Positions 10,290 through 21,824 of a DNA stretch of 64,000 nt are shown one piece after another. Location of the stretch: the NCBI RefSeq assembly GCF_028583425.1, contig NC_072796.1:144593464-144657463 (forward strand). Reading direction: 5' to 3'. A program made the translations under genes and the position numbers. The DNA is from Eublepharis macularius. Taxonomy: Eukaryota; Chordata; Lepidosauria; Squamata; Eublepharidae. Position 1 is the stretch's first letter, and each line of letters opens with the position of its first letter. The notes beneath the pieces are model-generated. The model was not told the origin of the DNA. It made no database searches and saw nothing but the letters and a program-made list of their open reading frames with translations.

Positions 10290-11640
10290 TGATATCCTGT
10301 GCTCCCAGAAAAATAAAATAGGCCATTGGAGTGAATGTGTGGTATCAATTAAAGGGAATGTTTAGGATTCGGAGTACACTATAAAATGGAGTTAAAAGAT
10401 CAACCCTAAGTTAAATCTTTGCCTAAAAGGCATCAGTACTGCTGATAATAGATATTTCTCACTCAAAGTTTGAACTATTTTTTTCCTAAGTAGTTCTTTG
10501 AACCTTTGACCGCTCTCATTATGCATCATTTCTAACTGCTGATCCTCTTAATTTGTTTACAAAGAACATTGCCTAACATTACTTCTTTTAGAGATTATTA
10601 CAAAATTTATCACAACATTCATGTTCACGCCGTACTCCTCTCTTTTCCTCCCCTCTTGTCACCTCCACCGTTAAGTAGAGCCTCTCTGGGCCAGCAACCA
10701 CTGATGACATTTGGAGGCATTTGCACTTCTTTATAGTGACTAGGAGGCCCTGCTCAAGAGCACGTGCAGTGGCCCCAGGAGGTCATGCCCCACCCCGCCT
10801 CGCCCCCTGGCACTTTCAGGTGCCAAAAGAGCCCGGTTTCTTTTTAGCACCTGAAAATGTGCAGGGCGGGGGGGGGGGGAACGAGGCCACGTCACGCAAG
10901 CCCTGGATCAGGGCCTCAGGACAATTTTAAAAGAAGTACAAATGCTTCCAAAAACGCATCAGCGACCATGGGATGGACTCCTGTCTGTTGTCACAGTACA
11001 CCTGAAGAAGTTACACGGACGCTCATTTTGCAATAAATGTTGGCCTGTAAGCTGCCACCTGCCTTGTGTTTGATAGTATCCAGAAACTGGAACTTTATTT
11101 ATTTATTGGGGCAGCCCAAACATTCATTTGAGTGGCTGTCGCCTTCCCCCAGTGTCCATCACGGTGTTTTCACCAGTTCCTCAGCTGGCCAGAGCGCCTC
11201 AGCCTGGCTGTGTGCAGTTTTATCTGAAGCTCCTCCAGTCATTTCTTTTGGTTTTCTTAGTAAACCAATAAAATAAATTGCGGAGGACCCAAAATATGAA
11301 GCTCTTGTTTTTTTGTCCGAATAGATTTCATCAATACTTGATTGGTTTTTGGAAAGTAGCAAATGCACGTAAATCTTGTTTCCTGCTTCGGCTTGAAAAA
11401 AGAAACACAGAAACAGATCAGAATCAATATACGAACATGAAAGGACAATTTTGGCATGCCGTCCTCTTCTGCCTTCCTCCATTTTTTTCTCACAAGCCTT
11501 CCAGTTAAGATCAGAAAAATGCCTTCTCCACTCCAGACTACATAAATCTAGGTAAGGAAAAGGCAAGCTCTCCTCCCCCCCACCCTGAGAAAGAGAAATT
11601 TGTATTATAAAACATGGCCACCCTGATTCCAAACCATGTG
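10290..11640. other. no gene recognised
   Basis: AT-rich intergenic DNA with a G-run at about 10,869-10,879. The motif 'cacctgaagaagttacacgg...aataaatgttgg' near 11,000-11,042 looks repetitive, but I cannot name it. Confidence 0.35.
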
Positions 11641-11643
11641 CAC

Positions 11644-12036
11644 ATCATAGAATCCTAGGGTTGGAAGGGACCTCTACAGTCATCTAGTCCAACCCACTGC
11701 ACAATGCAGGAAATTCACAAATACCTCCCCCCCTCTACACACAGTGACTCTTACTCAATGCCCAGGAGACGGCAAAACACCATCAGGATCCCTGGCCAAA
11801 CTGGCCTGGGGGAAATTGCTACCTGACCCCAAGGTGGTGATCCGCCTTACCCTGGGCATGTAAGAAGGGGCCGTGGGAACTAAGCACTGACGCAACCCTT
11901 CCTGCCCTCCCTCTCATGATCTGCCCAGGTTCATAGAATCAGCATTGCTGTCAGGTGGCCAACCAGCCTCTGCTTAAAACCTCCAAGGAAGGAGAGCCCA
12001 CCACCTTCTGAGGAAGCCTGTTCCATCAATTGGAAA
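11644..12036 (-). mobile_element. CR1 LINE 3' fragment, antisense
   Basis: The plus strand starts with 'catagaatcctagggttggaaggga', continues with 'catctagtccaaccc' and 'gaggaagcctgttcca', which is the reverse complement of the CR1 3' region. CR1 is the dominant old LINE of birds and non-avian reptiles and ends in short ATTCTATGAT-like repeats, here represented once. The element is 5' truncated, as most CR1 copies are, and has no coding capacity. It supports a sauropsid host. Confidence 0.85.
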
Positions 12037-12460
12037 CAACCACATATAAGGATGACATATTGCTCCAACAAACGGTGGTACAGGCCCTTACCCTCAGGGC
12101 CTTCTGTTGAGGGCGTAAACCAGAAGAACTACCTGTATACTGAGGCAGCAACTGGAATGGTCTCTGACTTAACTGTTTTAATGATGTTTTTGAAATTAAT
12201 GTCACAAAAATATCCCTCAGCAGCTTTTTAACTATTTAATTATTAAAACTTTTATACTCCACTTTTCCATATGGTTCAATATTATTAGTTCAGTAGTTCA
12301 ATATTGATTGTTTTGAGTTGCATTCACTGGTGTCACCTGCCTTGAGTGACAAATATCCTAAAGGCATTTCTCCTTATACTTTTCACAGTTTGACTTTGTA
12401 ATCTGTTGGAGTCAAATAAGTAAGATTCTTTATAGATCACTGTTTATGATGCATCATGTT

Positions 12461-12602
12461 GTTGTGCACCCGGAAGACAGTGTCTTTTCGCATGAAATTG
12501 CATCAGGAAGATGCTTTCATCTGGAAGTTTTGCGTGAAATCGCGTCTTCCTGGCACGATTTCATGCAAGAAGAATGAGTCTTCTGGGTGTTTTGCACAAT
12601 GT
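12461..12602. repeat. imperfect foldback, MITE-like
   Basis: The left arm 'ttgtgcacccggaagac...gcatgaaattgca.caggaagat' is an interrupted inverted copy of the right arm 'gtcttcctggcacgatttcatgc...gtcttctgggtgttttgcacaa'. Arms differ by indels, and a central partial third copy is present. No clear target duplication was found, so a transposon origin is only a suggestion. Confidence 0.45.
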
Positions 12603-13237
12603 TCTGGTGGCTGGTAAGACGTGTGGAAACAGCCACTGTTTCTTATACTTCCTGAGGGTCCAGAATACTCCTGAGGGCTTCAGGGTAGCGTGATCCTCTC
12701 GTCATCAATTATTCCAAAAAGCAATGCATATTGCTGCAAAGGAGAGCTTTGTATTCTTTTTTTAGGATCTTCGACCAGCATGTCCCCATTTCATTAACCC
12801 CTTGTGGGCAAAAGTTCTTGCCTTCTCAGGGCACAGCCATCTTCCAGGAAATCAGGGACATGTTGCACAGTAAGACAATTCTGATCTGATATTTTAGACA
12901 CCCAGTACCTTTTGAAAGTGGAGGGGGGATTTATTTTACTCTGTGTGCCAATTCAACCCCCTTCAGCCAATAACCTCCCAAAAATTAAGACATCAAACAG
13001 AAAAATGGGTTTTATTGTTTAAATAAACCCAGGCACATATTGCCTTTTCAGGCTCATACACGTAAAGAACAGTTACAACAGAGAACATATCTTAGCACTA
13101 GATCAAAAAGGTTAATACAGAATGACTCATTTCCCAGAATGCGTGCCACCCGACAAGCTTGAGTGACAAATGAATCATACAAACATTTCGAAAGCTGGAG
13201 CCATATTTTTGTTATACTTCTGGGAAGAAGCTCGTCC
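12603..13237. other. no gene recognised
   Basis: Intergenic sequence up to the LTR. No feature that I can support. Confidence 0.4.
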
Positions 13238-13661
13238 TGTCAGGTTCAGAATGCTGTATTGTACTGCTTCGCTTAACCGACTCCATCTTTAATCCTTTCA
13301 GTGTTTAAGTGCTCTCTTCACAGGTGCCAAGGTTCCCAGGCAGCTATCTCACAGAAGAGGATTGTTTTGGCTACCGACGTTCCACCAAGAACTGGCCTTG
13401 GGAACTTTCGCTATCCTGACTTCAAAGGGGTTGTTTTGAGAACTATGGTGGGAGGTTGGGCCTATTGTGATCTGTTACTTTGTACCTCATGCTTTGCCAG
13501 TCATTGGTAACAATGCATATGTACCATCCTGAATATTGCATTCAGGCTAGTGGACTATAATGAACTATTTTTCCAGTAAAAGCCTTTTGGAAACGATGGA
13601 CTGTTGTCTGATTGCAGAAGGTAGTCTGGAGTAAGGACATTATCTAGCCACAGTTCTGACA
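13238..13661 (+). mobile_element. 5' LTR of a Ty3/gypsy retrotransposon
   Basis: The boundaries are inferred from the inverted ends TGTCAG (13,238-13,243) and CTGACA (13,656-13,661), which give a 424-bp LTR ending 24 bp before the gag ATG. 'agtaaa' near 13,577 could serve as a polyadenylation signal. The sequence after the LTR (ttttgttaccaatcc) should be the primer binding site but does not begin with the usual TGG, so the primer tRNA is not identified. The 3' LTR is missing because the element is broken at 17,274, so the LTR identity and target duplication cannot be verified inside this window. Confidence 0.55.
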
Positions 13662-13685
13662 TTTTGTTACCAATCCACTTTTCCA

Positions 13686-16157
13686 ATGCCTAAGCCGGAT
13701 CAAACGGGCTCCAAAGCTGTCCCAGTCAGGGATCCTTTGTTTGACCCATATGCCTCTCTCGGCTCTCAAGGTTTGGAAGCCCAAAAACCTGTACCGCGAG
13801 GAGACGGCTCCTCGGTTACAACGATTTATACCCTCACTCCCAGCAGCGCTGATACTCGGCCTAGAGCCACAGCTGCACCACTCTTCAACTTGCCCACCCC
13901 AATGCAGTGGGGTGCAAGACCAAGGGAAACGAGGGACCGGAGGGCCAGCACGATGTTCACGCAGCTACAGCTGGATAGTCGGCGCAGTTTGGAATCCATA
14001 CCCAAACAAACCGGTGGCCGACCGTGGCTGTTCTGGAACAGGACGACCGAACAAACGGAATGGGAAACGTCCCGGCGTGGCGCCCTGAGTTGGGATTATG
14101 CGGAAGTCACCCCGTGGTCGGGGCAGCAAGATGTAAGTGAGCACCAATGGGTGCAGCTCCAGAGCCAAATGATTGCCATTGATTCAGGAATATCAGCAAT
14201 CACTGGCCTGACAGAAGGAGTTTTAGCCGCGAGATCTCAAGAGGAACAAGGGGTAGAAACACCCTTGCCGTGGCAGCAGACACTAACCATGGGACCGCCG
14301 CCCAAAACTATGCCGACCTCACAGACGACGGGAGATGTGGGGTCCACGGAAATACGGGAGGAGGAAACTACGGATAGAGTACAGCTGTTGGAGAACAGAC
14401 TCTTAAATATGGAAGAAAGTTTGGCAAATGCCGTCCACCTACTTTCAGTGCTAGTGGTGGGGGACAGAGGCCGTGTTCCGCCAGCTGGTCTACCTGACAT
14501 CAGCCAAAGTTTGGCTAACCTGCAAAATCAACTGTGGCTGCAACAGCCACCAGAGACGGGAGACGAGGACTCTATCACCGGGGAAGGACCCTGCCCAGAA
14601 GATCCTTGTCCAGATGAACCCCATCCCGAGCAACCGATTACACCAGGAGACGTCGGTGCCGAAGGGGGAGGTGGAGAACCGTGTCCGGAAGACCCTCGTC
14701 CCGATCGCCCTATAACTCTGGCTGGTAGTGGGACTGGAGGAGGAGGGGGAGAACCAGGACGACCGCTAGAGCCAGCTTCCCCGATAGTCCCACCACCCAC
14801 GACTCAAGCGAGCCAGCCCCCAAGCCTTCCGGGAGGAACCACACCACCGGTCATCCCAGGAGCGGGCAGGCCTCTTCCGACACCAGGGCCGCGAGGGGAT
14901 ACGGTTCCTCTTCAACCCATCTCTCCTCACCCACCTCCATTACGGCCGGCTCCCACTCCCCTTCAACCAGTGCCAGGGGGCCTACCGAGGGGGCGTCCGA
15001 CACCTTCTCGGACAGCACCAGTTCATCTGGCACCAAGAGGACCCCAGCCGATCCCCCAGCCGATTCTGGGTGCGCCTGGGATTCCCCAGCCGATTCCGGG
15101 AGCGCCTTTGCTGCACCAACCTCAACCCTACCCTCAGCATCCTCCGCCACAGCTACCGCCAATGCCACAACAGCCTCCTTTACAACTCGCTCCGCTCGAT
15201 GCCTACCCAATGCCAGCACCAGCTCCTAGACAAGATCTTCCAATGGGATGGGTCAAACTGGACGCTACATTTGATGGAGACCCTTCCAAATTGGGATTCT
15301 TCCTGGTACAAGTAGTGCAATTTTTCAATCGATGGGGGCATCTTTTTGGGAGTGAGGCCAGTCAAATAGAGCATCTGGGATCACGTCTCCAAGGTAAAGC
15401 AGCCGACTGGTATGTGGGACTTTATAACGTGGGGGCCCCTGAGTTAGATACGCTCCAAGGGCTAGTGGATGCGATCCGAGCCCAATATGAAGACCCCCTA
15501 GAAGAAACTAGGGCCCGAACGGAATTGCAGGCTATTAGGCAAGGCAGCATGTCGGCTAGAGACTATGCCACAAAATTCCGACAACTCGCTGCCAAATGCC
15601 CAAGGTGCGAAGAGTCCACCAAGATTATTTTGTACAAACAAGGTTTAAATCCTAAATTGTTGGACCGAGCTCTCATGCAGGATAACCCTCCTACGCTGTT
15701 AGGGTGGATACAATTGACCTGCGAAGTAGAAAAACGCCTGCTAGAAGTTCATCTAGTGGAACACCAACAACAACCTCCGGGCCAAAGACGCTCCTCCACT
15801 CCCATCAGGGGGAGCCGGGGGGCTGGATATGCCACTCGTGGAGCAAGAGATGCTAGATGGCAACAAGGGCTATGTTTGCAATGTGGCCAAGGTGGTCATT
15901 TTGCGGCGCAATGCCCATATCGGCCTGTGCAAAGACCTCTGCTCCAGCTAAGACGCCCAGCCCCCGCAGCCTACCCAGCGCCACCACGCCCCACTCCAGC
16001 TCCAAGAACCGCTCCAAGAGGTAGGGGGGCGTCGAGGAGGAACCTCCCCGAAAGAGGACTAGAATTGGAAGAAGTTATGGAATACAATCCAACAGCCCTA
16101 ACGGGGGGAGAGAATCCAGAGAGCCCCGCCTCGGGAAACGAAATGGATCTGTCGTAA
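13686..16157 (+). CDS. Ty3/gypsy gag polyprotein
   Basis: The frame encodes 823 aa, uninterrupted. Residues 1-240 are unfamiliar. Residues about 290-510 are extremely proline-rich (many PQP/PIP/PAP blocks). A capsid domain of the retrotransposon gag family follows at about 520-680 (FDGDPSKLGFFLVQVVQFF, then WYVGL and YATKFRQLA blocks). One CCHC knuckle, CLQCGQGGHFAAQC (CX2CX4HX4C), lies at about residue 730. Gag packages element RNA into virus-like particles in the cytoplasm. The ATG at 13,686 is the first in frame, 24 bp after the LTR. The intact frame suggests the element was recently active before its 3' half was lost. The overall domain order fits vertebrate Ty3/gypsy elements. Confidence 0.88.
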   Translation: MPKPDQTGSKAVPVRDPLFDPYASLGSQGLEAQKPVPRGDGSSVTTIYTLTPSSADTRPRATAAPLFNLPTPMQWGARPRETRDRRASTMFTQLQLDSRRSLESIPKQTGGRPWLFWNRTTEQTEWETSRRGALSWDYAEVTPWSGQQDVSEHQWVQLQSQMIAIDSGISAITGLTEGVLAARSQEEQGVETPLPWQQTLTMGPPPKTMPTSQTTGDVGSTEIREEETTDRVQLLENRLLNMEESLANAVHLLSVLVVGDRGRVPPAGLPDISQSLANLQNQLWLQQPPETGDEDSITGEGPCPEDPCPDEPHPEQPITPGDVGAEGGGGEPCPEDPRPDRPITLAGSGTGGGGGEPGRPLEPASPIVPPPTTQASQPPSLPGGTTPPVIPGAGRPLPTPGPRGDTVPLQPISPHPPPLRPAPTPLQPVPGGLPRGRPTPSRTAPVHLAPRGPQPIPQPILGAPGIPQPIPGAPLLHQPQPYPQHPPPQLPPMPQQPPLQLAPLDAYPMPAPAPRQDLPMGWVKLDATFDGDPSKLGFFLVQVVQFFNRWGHLFGSEASQIEHLGSRLQGKAADWYVGLYNVGAPELDTLQGLVDAIRAQYEDPLEETRARTELQAIRQGSMSARDYATKFRQLAAKCPRCEESTKIILYKQGLNPKLLDRALMQDNPPTLLGWIQLTCEVEKRLLEVHLVEHQQQPPGQRRSSTPIRGSRGAGYATRGARDARWQQGLCLQCGQGGHFAAQCPYRPVQRPLLQLRRPAPAAYPAPPRPTPAPRTAPRGRGASRRNLPERGLELEEVMEYNPTALTGGENPESPASGNEMDLS

Positions 16158-16219
16158 AAGGACCCAAACGGCAGATCAAACCTTCGCCGGTTCCGGTTCC
16201 GAACCGACCCCGTGGGTCC
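16133..16219 (+). promoter_or_regulatory. candidate -1 ribosomal frameshift site with H-type pseudoknot (gag-pol)
   Basis: The heptamer GGGAAAC at 16,133-16,139 is phased as G GGA AAC in the gag frame, 15 nt before the gag stop codon. After a 6-nt spacer, 16,146-16,155 (GATCTGTCGT) pairs with 16,168-16,177 (ACGGCAGATC), a 10-bp stem with one G-U pair and a 12-nt loop. The loop bases GGACCC (16,160-16,165) are fully complementary to GGGTCC at 16,214-16,219, giving a pseudoknot. Pol lies in the -1 frame, as required. GGGAAAC is an established retroviral slippery heptamer. Folding was done by eye only. Confidence 0.72.
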
Positions 16220-17281
16220 ATACTCTTCATACCAGTAACGTTGGTGAATCCTGTCAAGAAAATGCACATTCGCATACAAGCCCTGATTGACTCGGGCTGC
16301 TCCAGAGACATTATCGCACCAGCTCTAGTAAATGGACTAGTACTTCCTGTAAAAGATTTGGAAATACCGGTAATTTTCGAGCAAATGGATGGCACTAACA
16401 TGAATCCAGTCACTACCGAAACCACTCCGATCATAACAGGTATGGGGCAACATTGGGAAGTAAGATCATTCGTCATTAGTGCCACAGCGAAATACCCCTT
16501 GATCCTGGGAAGCCGGTGGTTATGCGATCATAACCCTTATATCAACTGGGCAGAGGGAAGCATCACGTTCACCCATGAATTATGCAAAGACCATCGTTGG
16601 AATCAAAATTGGGGTAATAACCCTACTGTAACTGAGCCTGCTCTCCTCACCCAAGAAGAAATCAACCAAATACCCAAGCAATACACAGCGTACACCCAAG
16701 CCTTCACAGAGGAAGAAGCTAATACTTTACCTCCTCACAGGAGGACAGACTGTGCTGTGGAAATTTTACCGGGCACCTCGCTGCCCAAGGGCCGTCTATA
16801 TCCCATGAGTCCTAACGAAAGAGAAGAGCTCCGCAAGTTCATAGACCTGAATCTTCAAAGAGGATTCATTCGCCCAGCTAATAGCCCCCACGCAGCGCCA
16901 GTGCTTTTCGTTAAAAAGAAGGATGGGGGCCTAAGACTGTGCACGGACTTTCGAGGACTCAACGCAGTCTCCTCCAGCAACGCCTACCCCATCCTGCTCA
17001 TCAGAGATCTACTCAACGTCGTGGCGCAAGGTAAGGTCTTTACGAAATTAGATTTAAAAGACGCTTACTTCCATGTCCGTATCCGAGAGGGGGATGAATG
17101 GAAAACCGCTTTTAACACGCCCCTCGGCCAATATGAATATTTGGTTATGCCATTTGGTCTGGCTGGGGCACCCTCGGTTTTCATGTCCATGATCAATGAA
17201 CTGCTACATGAATTTCTATACAAAGGCGTTGTAGTGTACCTAGATGATGTGTTGATCTATTCGGAAACTGAAGAGGGTTAG
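16154..17281 (+). pseudogene. Ty3/gypsy pol, protease and partial reverse transcriptase, truncated
   Basis: This frame is -1 relative to gag and has no ATG before the conserved part, consistent with gag-pol frameshifting. An aspartic protease is seen as ALIDSGCSRDIIAP and, downstream, ILGSRWL. The reverse transcriptase follows with LRLCTDFRGLN, KLDLKDAYFHVRI, FNTPLGQYEYLVMPFGL and the catalytic YLDDVLIYS. The frame then ends because the sequence turns into telomere repeats. The last codons before the stop read ...SETEEG and the TAG comes from a TTAGGG unit. Connection, RNase H, integrase and the 3' LTR are absent, so the copy cannot transpose on its own. There is no internal damage in what remains. 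Confidence 0.88.
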
Positions 17282-17294
17282 GGTTAGGGTTAGG
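17275..17294 (+). repeat. telomere repeat tract at broken LTR element
   Basis: GGGTTAGGGTTAGGGTTAGG, 3.3 perfect vertebrate telomere units, joined directly to the interrupted pol sequence on the left and to the 3' end of a type 1 non-LTR element on the right. The G-strand reads toward the right, so the break was healed on the centromere-side fragment. Confidence 0.95.
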
Positions 17295-20200
17295 AAAATA
17301 GATTTTTTAGGAAAATAGATTTTTTATTTATAAATACCATTCTACATACACACGAGAAAAAGCTTTAAAGAACAATCAAGAACATTAAAGAACAATAAAA
17401 ACCAATAAAGAACATTAAAACTTTGCACTTTGCACTTTACACTTTGAAATTTGAACGTTACAGTAACGAAGAATGCAGTAATGAAGAAAACAGTACTGAA
17501 GAAAAACAAGGTACATAAAAAAAGTACATTAAGACTTCAACACTCGTAAGAATAAACTTACTTTACTTTAATTGTATTTTCTGCTTCTGTCTCTTTATTT
17601 CCACCCCCTACTAAATCATAGCAGGTGTGGCCTAACTTAAAGGAGTAAAGGGTAAAAGGTAAGCTTAAGTTCCAGGGGGGTTACCAAGGGGTTCCCCTGT
17701 CTTACGGGGGGGAGGCGAGGGTCCGAACTTCACCGTATAGTCCTTTTGTAAATTACCAGAGGGGGAAGACTCCCGGGACGACACTGCTGAGGCACCTCTT
17801 TGCTCCCTTTCCTCTCCTTTACTTGGTTCCTTGTCTTTACTTTGTTCCTTGTTTCCACCTCTCTTCTGTTCCTCCCCCTCTTCCTCTACTACCATCTCCG
17901 AATCCACTTCTGGTGTCTGTGAAGATTCACCTTCTCTCGCCCTTCGTTCCATTCTTTTTTCTATTTCACATGCTAAAAAATTGATCTCATCCCTCCAAAA
18001 TTGCTGTTTGTCCTTCAACCTCTTTCCCTCCTCCTGAGACCCTCCAGATTCCTCCCACTGCCGAAGCTTCTGAGTCACTCCCTCCAACTTCTCCTTAGTC
18101 TCATTACGCCACACCTCGAGTTCCTTCTCACTCATATCCCCCATGGTACGGAAAAGTGACTTCTTTGCCACAACCTGAGCCTCCCTTTTTGTCTCCCTTT
18201 TTGTCTCCCTTCTAGTTTTGGGCCTCACCGTCTGAATCTCACCACCTCCTCCTCCTCCTGCTTGTGACTCAGTCTCCATCTCCTCGCACTCTCCCAGTAT
18301 TCCAAATCTATTTCTGTTATTAGGTGCTAACCTGGGTAACAGAGTATTTCCCTCTCCTCACCTTACCTCGGGATGATCCTCTCACCTGTGTCCATCCTCC
18401 CTCCTCCCCGTCATCCTGCCTCTGTTTTTGCATTGTGCTTTCCTGATTCACAGGGGGTCCCTCCTCCTCAGTAGCTGCATCCCGAGGGGACCTCCGTTTA
18501 TGAACATGGGCCAGCCTAAGTTTTTCGTAAGCCTCAGGGTAAGCCCGGTTATAATAGGCATCTGGACACAGTAAATAAGTATGCCCCTCCCCACCACACA
18601 AATTACAGGTAACCTCGTAAGTACAGCGGATTGAATCGTGGCCCCTCCTTCCGCAAGCAGCACACAAAGACGACGTGCAATATTGTCGAATGTGATCAAA
18701 ACCTCCACACTGGAAACAAGCAGGAGGCTGCCCACTATATCTCGTTACATCTCTGTCACCCCCTAAGTAAAAGTATTTTGGAACGTGCCTGATGTTGCTA
18801 CGGTGGTCCCTCTGTAATGACACGACTGCCTTATACTCCCCTTTCCACACATTCCACGCATTCATGGCTTTCCGGGGGGGGTAGCAACACCTTGCAATGT
18901 CTCTCTAGCCATCGCTCAACATCCTCCTCCGGAATGCTAGTGGTCCGGAAGGCAACAGTGAGAACTCTCGACTCGCCTCTAAATAGGGGCACCACATCAA
19001 AGTCAGAAAAGGGATTCCTCTCAGATTTTTGGAACGCCTTAAGTACTTGCCAGAAATATTGATAAGCCCGCTCAGTCACAAAACATACGTCTGTTTCTTT
19101 CAGACCGGGGGCATAAGAACAGCTAGTATGTCCTGGGGGGAAACTTTTAAACATTCTAGCAGAGCATCCATCATGTATTCCTCTGTCAATTTTGTAGGGT
19201 CTGTTCCTTTATATCTAAACCGAACCACGAATCTCTGCCTAGGATCAAATTCAGACTCTTCTTGTTCCCTCATATTAAAGAACTCTTCCAGGAAATCCTC
19301 ATCCTCCAATTTCTCCTTTTCAAAATCTACCCGACGTCTAAGAGGCTCCCCGATATTCTCTCCTCCCCTTGGTCCCGTTGTCCCTTTTTGTTTCCCTGCT
19401 GGGCCCTTAAGCATTTGGGCATAAGACGACCCTGAGGCTAACACAGAGCTTCTACCTGATGTGGTTGGAACTGCCTGGGGGTTCAAATCATCTACAGTGG
19501 TCGTAGTTGACCCTATACTCAATCCCTCCCCAGCCTTTGTGCCTTCTGTAACATTATTAACCTTATTCACAGGAGGTTCTTTCTGCAAGGCTCCCAGAGG
19601 TCTTGCAGGCAGGTCCACATGAAGTTTACTTACAGAAAATAATGCAGTAGAACTAATGTCCATTGCCGTTATCTCCCCTGAACGAGTCCCGTGCCGTCCC
19701 ATCGTATTTGTCCTTTCAACATCTTCCAAAATCAAAGGAGCAAATGTCCCAGAAGCAGCAGTCCCAGAAGCAGCAGTCCCAAGAGGAGTATTCACAGAAT
19801 CAGCAATCCTATTTTGGTTCCTCTCATCGTGAGTAGAAATTGCTCCATTTAGTCCCTTTTGGTCAGGAGCCGCTCCATCCAAAATTCTGTTCCCTCCCGC
19901 CTCTGTCTGTGACAACCGAGGCTCAACTGTAAGAGAGAAAGCAAAAACGCCCGCAGGCCCAGTATCTTCCCTATCAACTACCCCTCGAGGGCGTTGTGCC
20001 TCTGTCAACCCTGGCACCCCCACTTTTTGTATTTCCCTCCTTTCTTCCCTGTCACACCCACCTTCTCCTTCATTGCTTTGAATATCTAGTCCTTCTGTTC
20101 TCTCTGCATACCCTCCCTCAGGAAACTCTTGCACACCTGTCTTCCCAAGGACTAGTCCTTCCACTTCCCAATCTTGTTTCCCTCCCCTTTGTTCGTCTTC

Positions 20201-21824
20201 CAAAGCTGGAATACCCTCCAGTTCCCCATCCGAGGCAGCAGCAGACTCCACCCCTGACAAACCCCCATCATCCTCACTAGTCTCCTCAACGTCCGTTCCA
20301 CTTCCCCTCCCACCCTGACCTCCCCCGCCCTTTTCTGTAGAAAGCGTCTTGCTGATACTGGGCAAGGAAACGGCAACTAAAGCCTCACCCGTTTCCGGGA
20401 GACCCTGTAAACCAGAGTCTCCCTGATTTCGAATCTGGGCCTCTTGTATCTCAGTCATCGTGGTCATCTGGGCTTGTGACGGAACGACCGCTGAACCATC
20501 CGTCTTTACCGCGGCCTTCCCTTCAGATGGTCCCTTTTCTCCAGTCCTGTTTCCCGTTCCCGTGGGTTCCATCGCCCGATCCATCCTCCGAAGTCGAACG
20601 TCGATCCAGTAGAAAGCCTGCTCGCACCAGGCCGCCCAGTCCTCATAAGTAAGTTCAGAGTTTTCATCATCGGGGCAGTCGTAAATGCCCGCAAACTCCT
20701 CCTGTACGCTTTCCTTCGCATACGTCTGAAAAATCCGCAAAGTATCCTTAAGTCCTTCTTCAGACAGCCAATCAGGATAGGTTTCCGTAGATGTACGACC
20801 TTTCCGACCAATAACAAACCTATCAACAACTTTCACAGTCAGAGATTTAGCGTAAGCGGCTTTCTCCAAAGCTGGAGGCTCGGGTTCTATCTTCCCGGTC
20901 AAACAGTCCACAAGCACTGTCCTCTGCTTGTCCAGCATACCAATCACAACATCTTTGCTCTTCTTCTTCAACGTCACAGTGTTCACTATAGGCAAAGCCA
21001 TGTGACCTACCAGAAAGGCCCAAAACTTGGCGAGATCTATTTTCTGCATCTCTTTGGGAACTAGGATGTCAAAGGCTTTAGAGATCGGTTGCAGCTTTAC
21101 TTTTTGCCAGGCTTCCAACAGATTCGCCTCCCTCGTATTTCGTGATGCATTTTTAACTTCCCCGTCTGTTTCCATATCAGTATCTGTTCCCGTTGTAGAG
21201 GGTACCGGTGACTCATTTTGCTTGGATGGCACTGGAGACTGAGTCATCCGATTTCTCATCCTCTTCTTTTCTGGGTGACCCTCTGGGGATACCCGCATCC
21301 TCTTCTGCGCAAGGTATTGAGCTGCCTCTTCATGAGCCGCCCTCTGCTCCTGTCGGTCATATGCTTGCACTAACCGCTTCAGTTCCTCACGACAAGCCAC
21401 ACTCAGTTCGTATGCTAAAGACTTTGCATCTCCATCCATTTGCATCAATACATCCACCTCCTTCCACTCCTCCATCAGTTCGGTCCGCTCATCAGGGTCC
21501 GTAGAATTCTTCAACTCACCCTCAATATCATCTCGCCTTGAATACAAGTCAAAACTGTATGACGTCTTCTCATCACATTCTCTGGCCAAACATTTCTCTT
21601 CTTCTTTCATTCTAAGGTATTGTTCTCTCAATACCTTAAGTTTATCCTTTTCTGGTGTAGGTATCTTAACTATAGCTGTCTTGCTCAACACAGGAGACTG
21701 AGAAGTCTTCCTAATATCTCTAGGAGACTTAGCTAGGTCCATATTCATTTCCAGATATTTCTCAAATTTTCGAGATCGTTCTTCAGCGTCCTCAGAAACA
21801 TTAGGTTCAAAATCAGGACAATCA

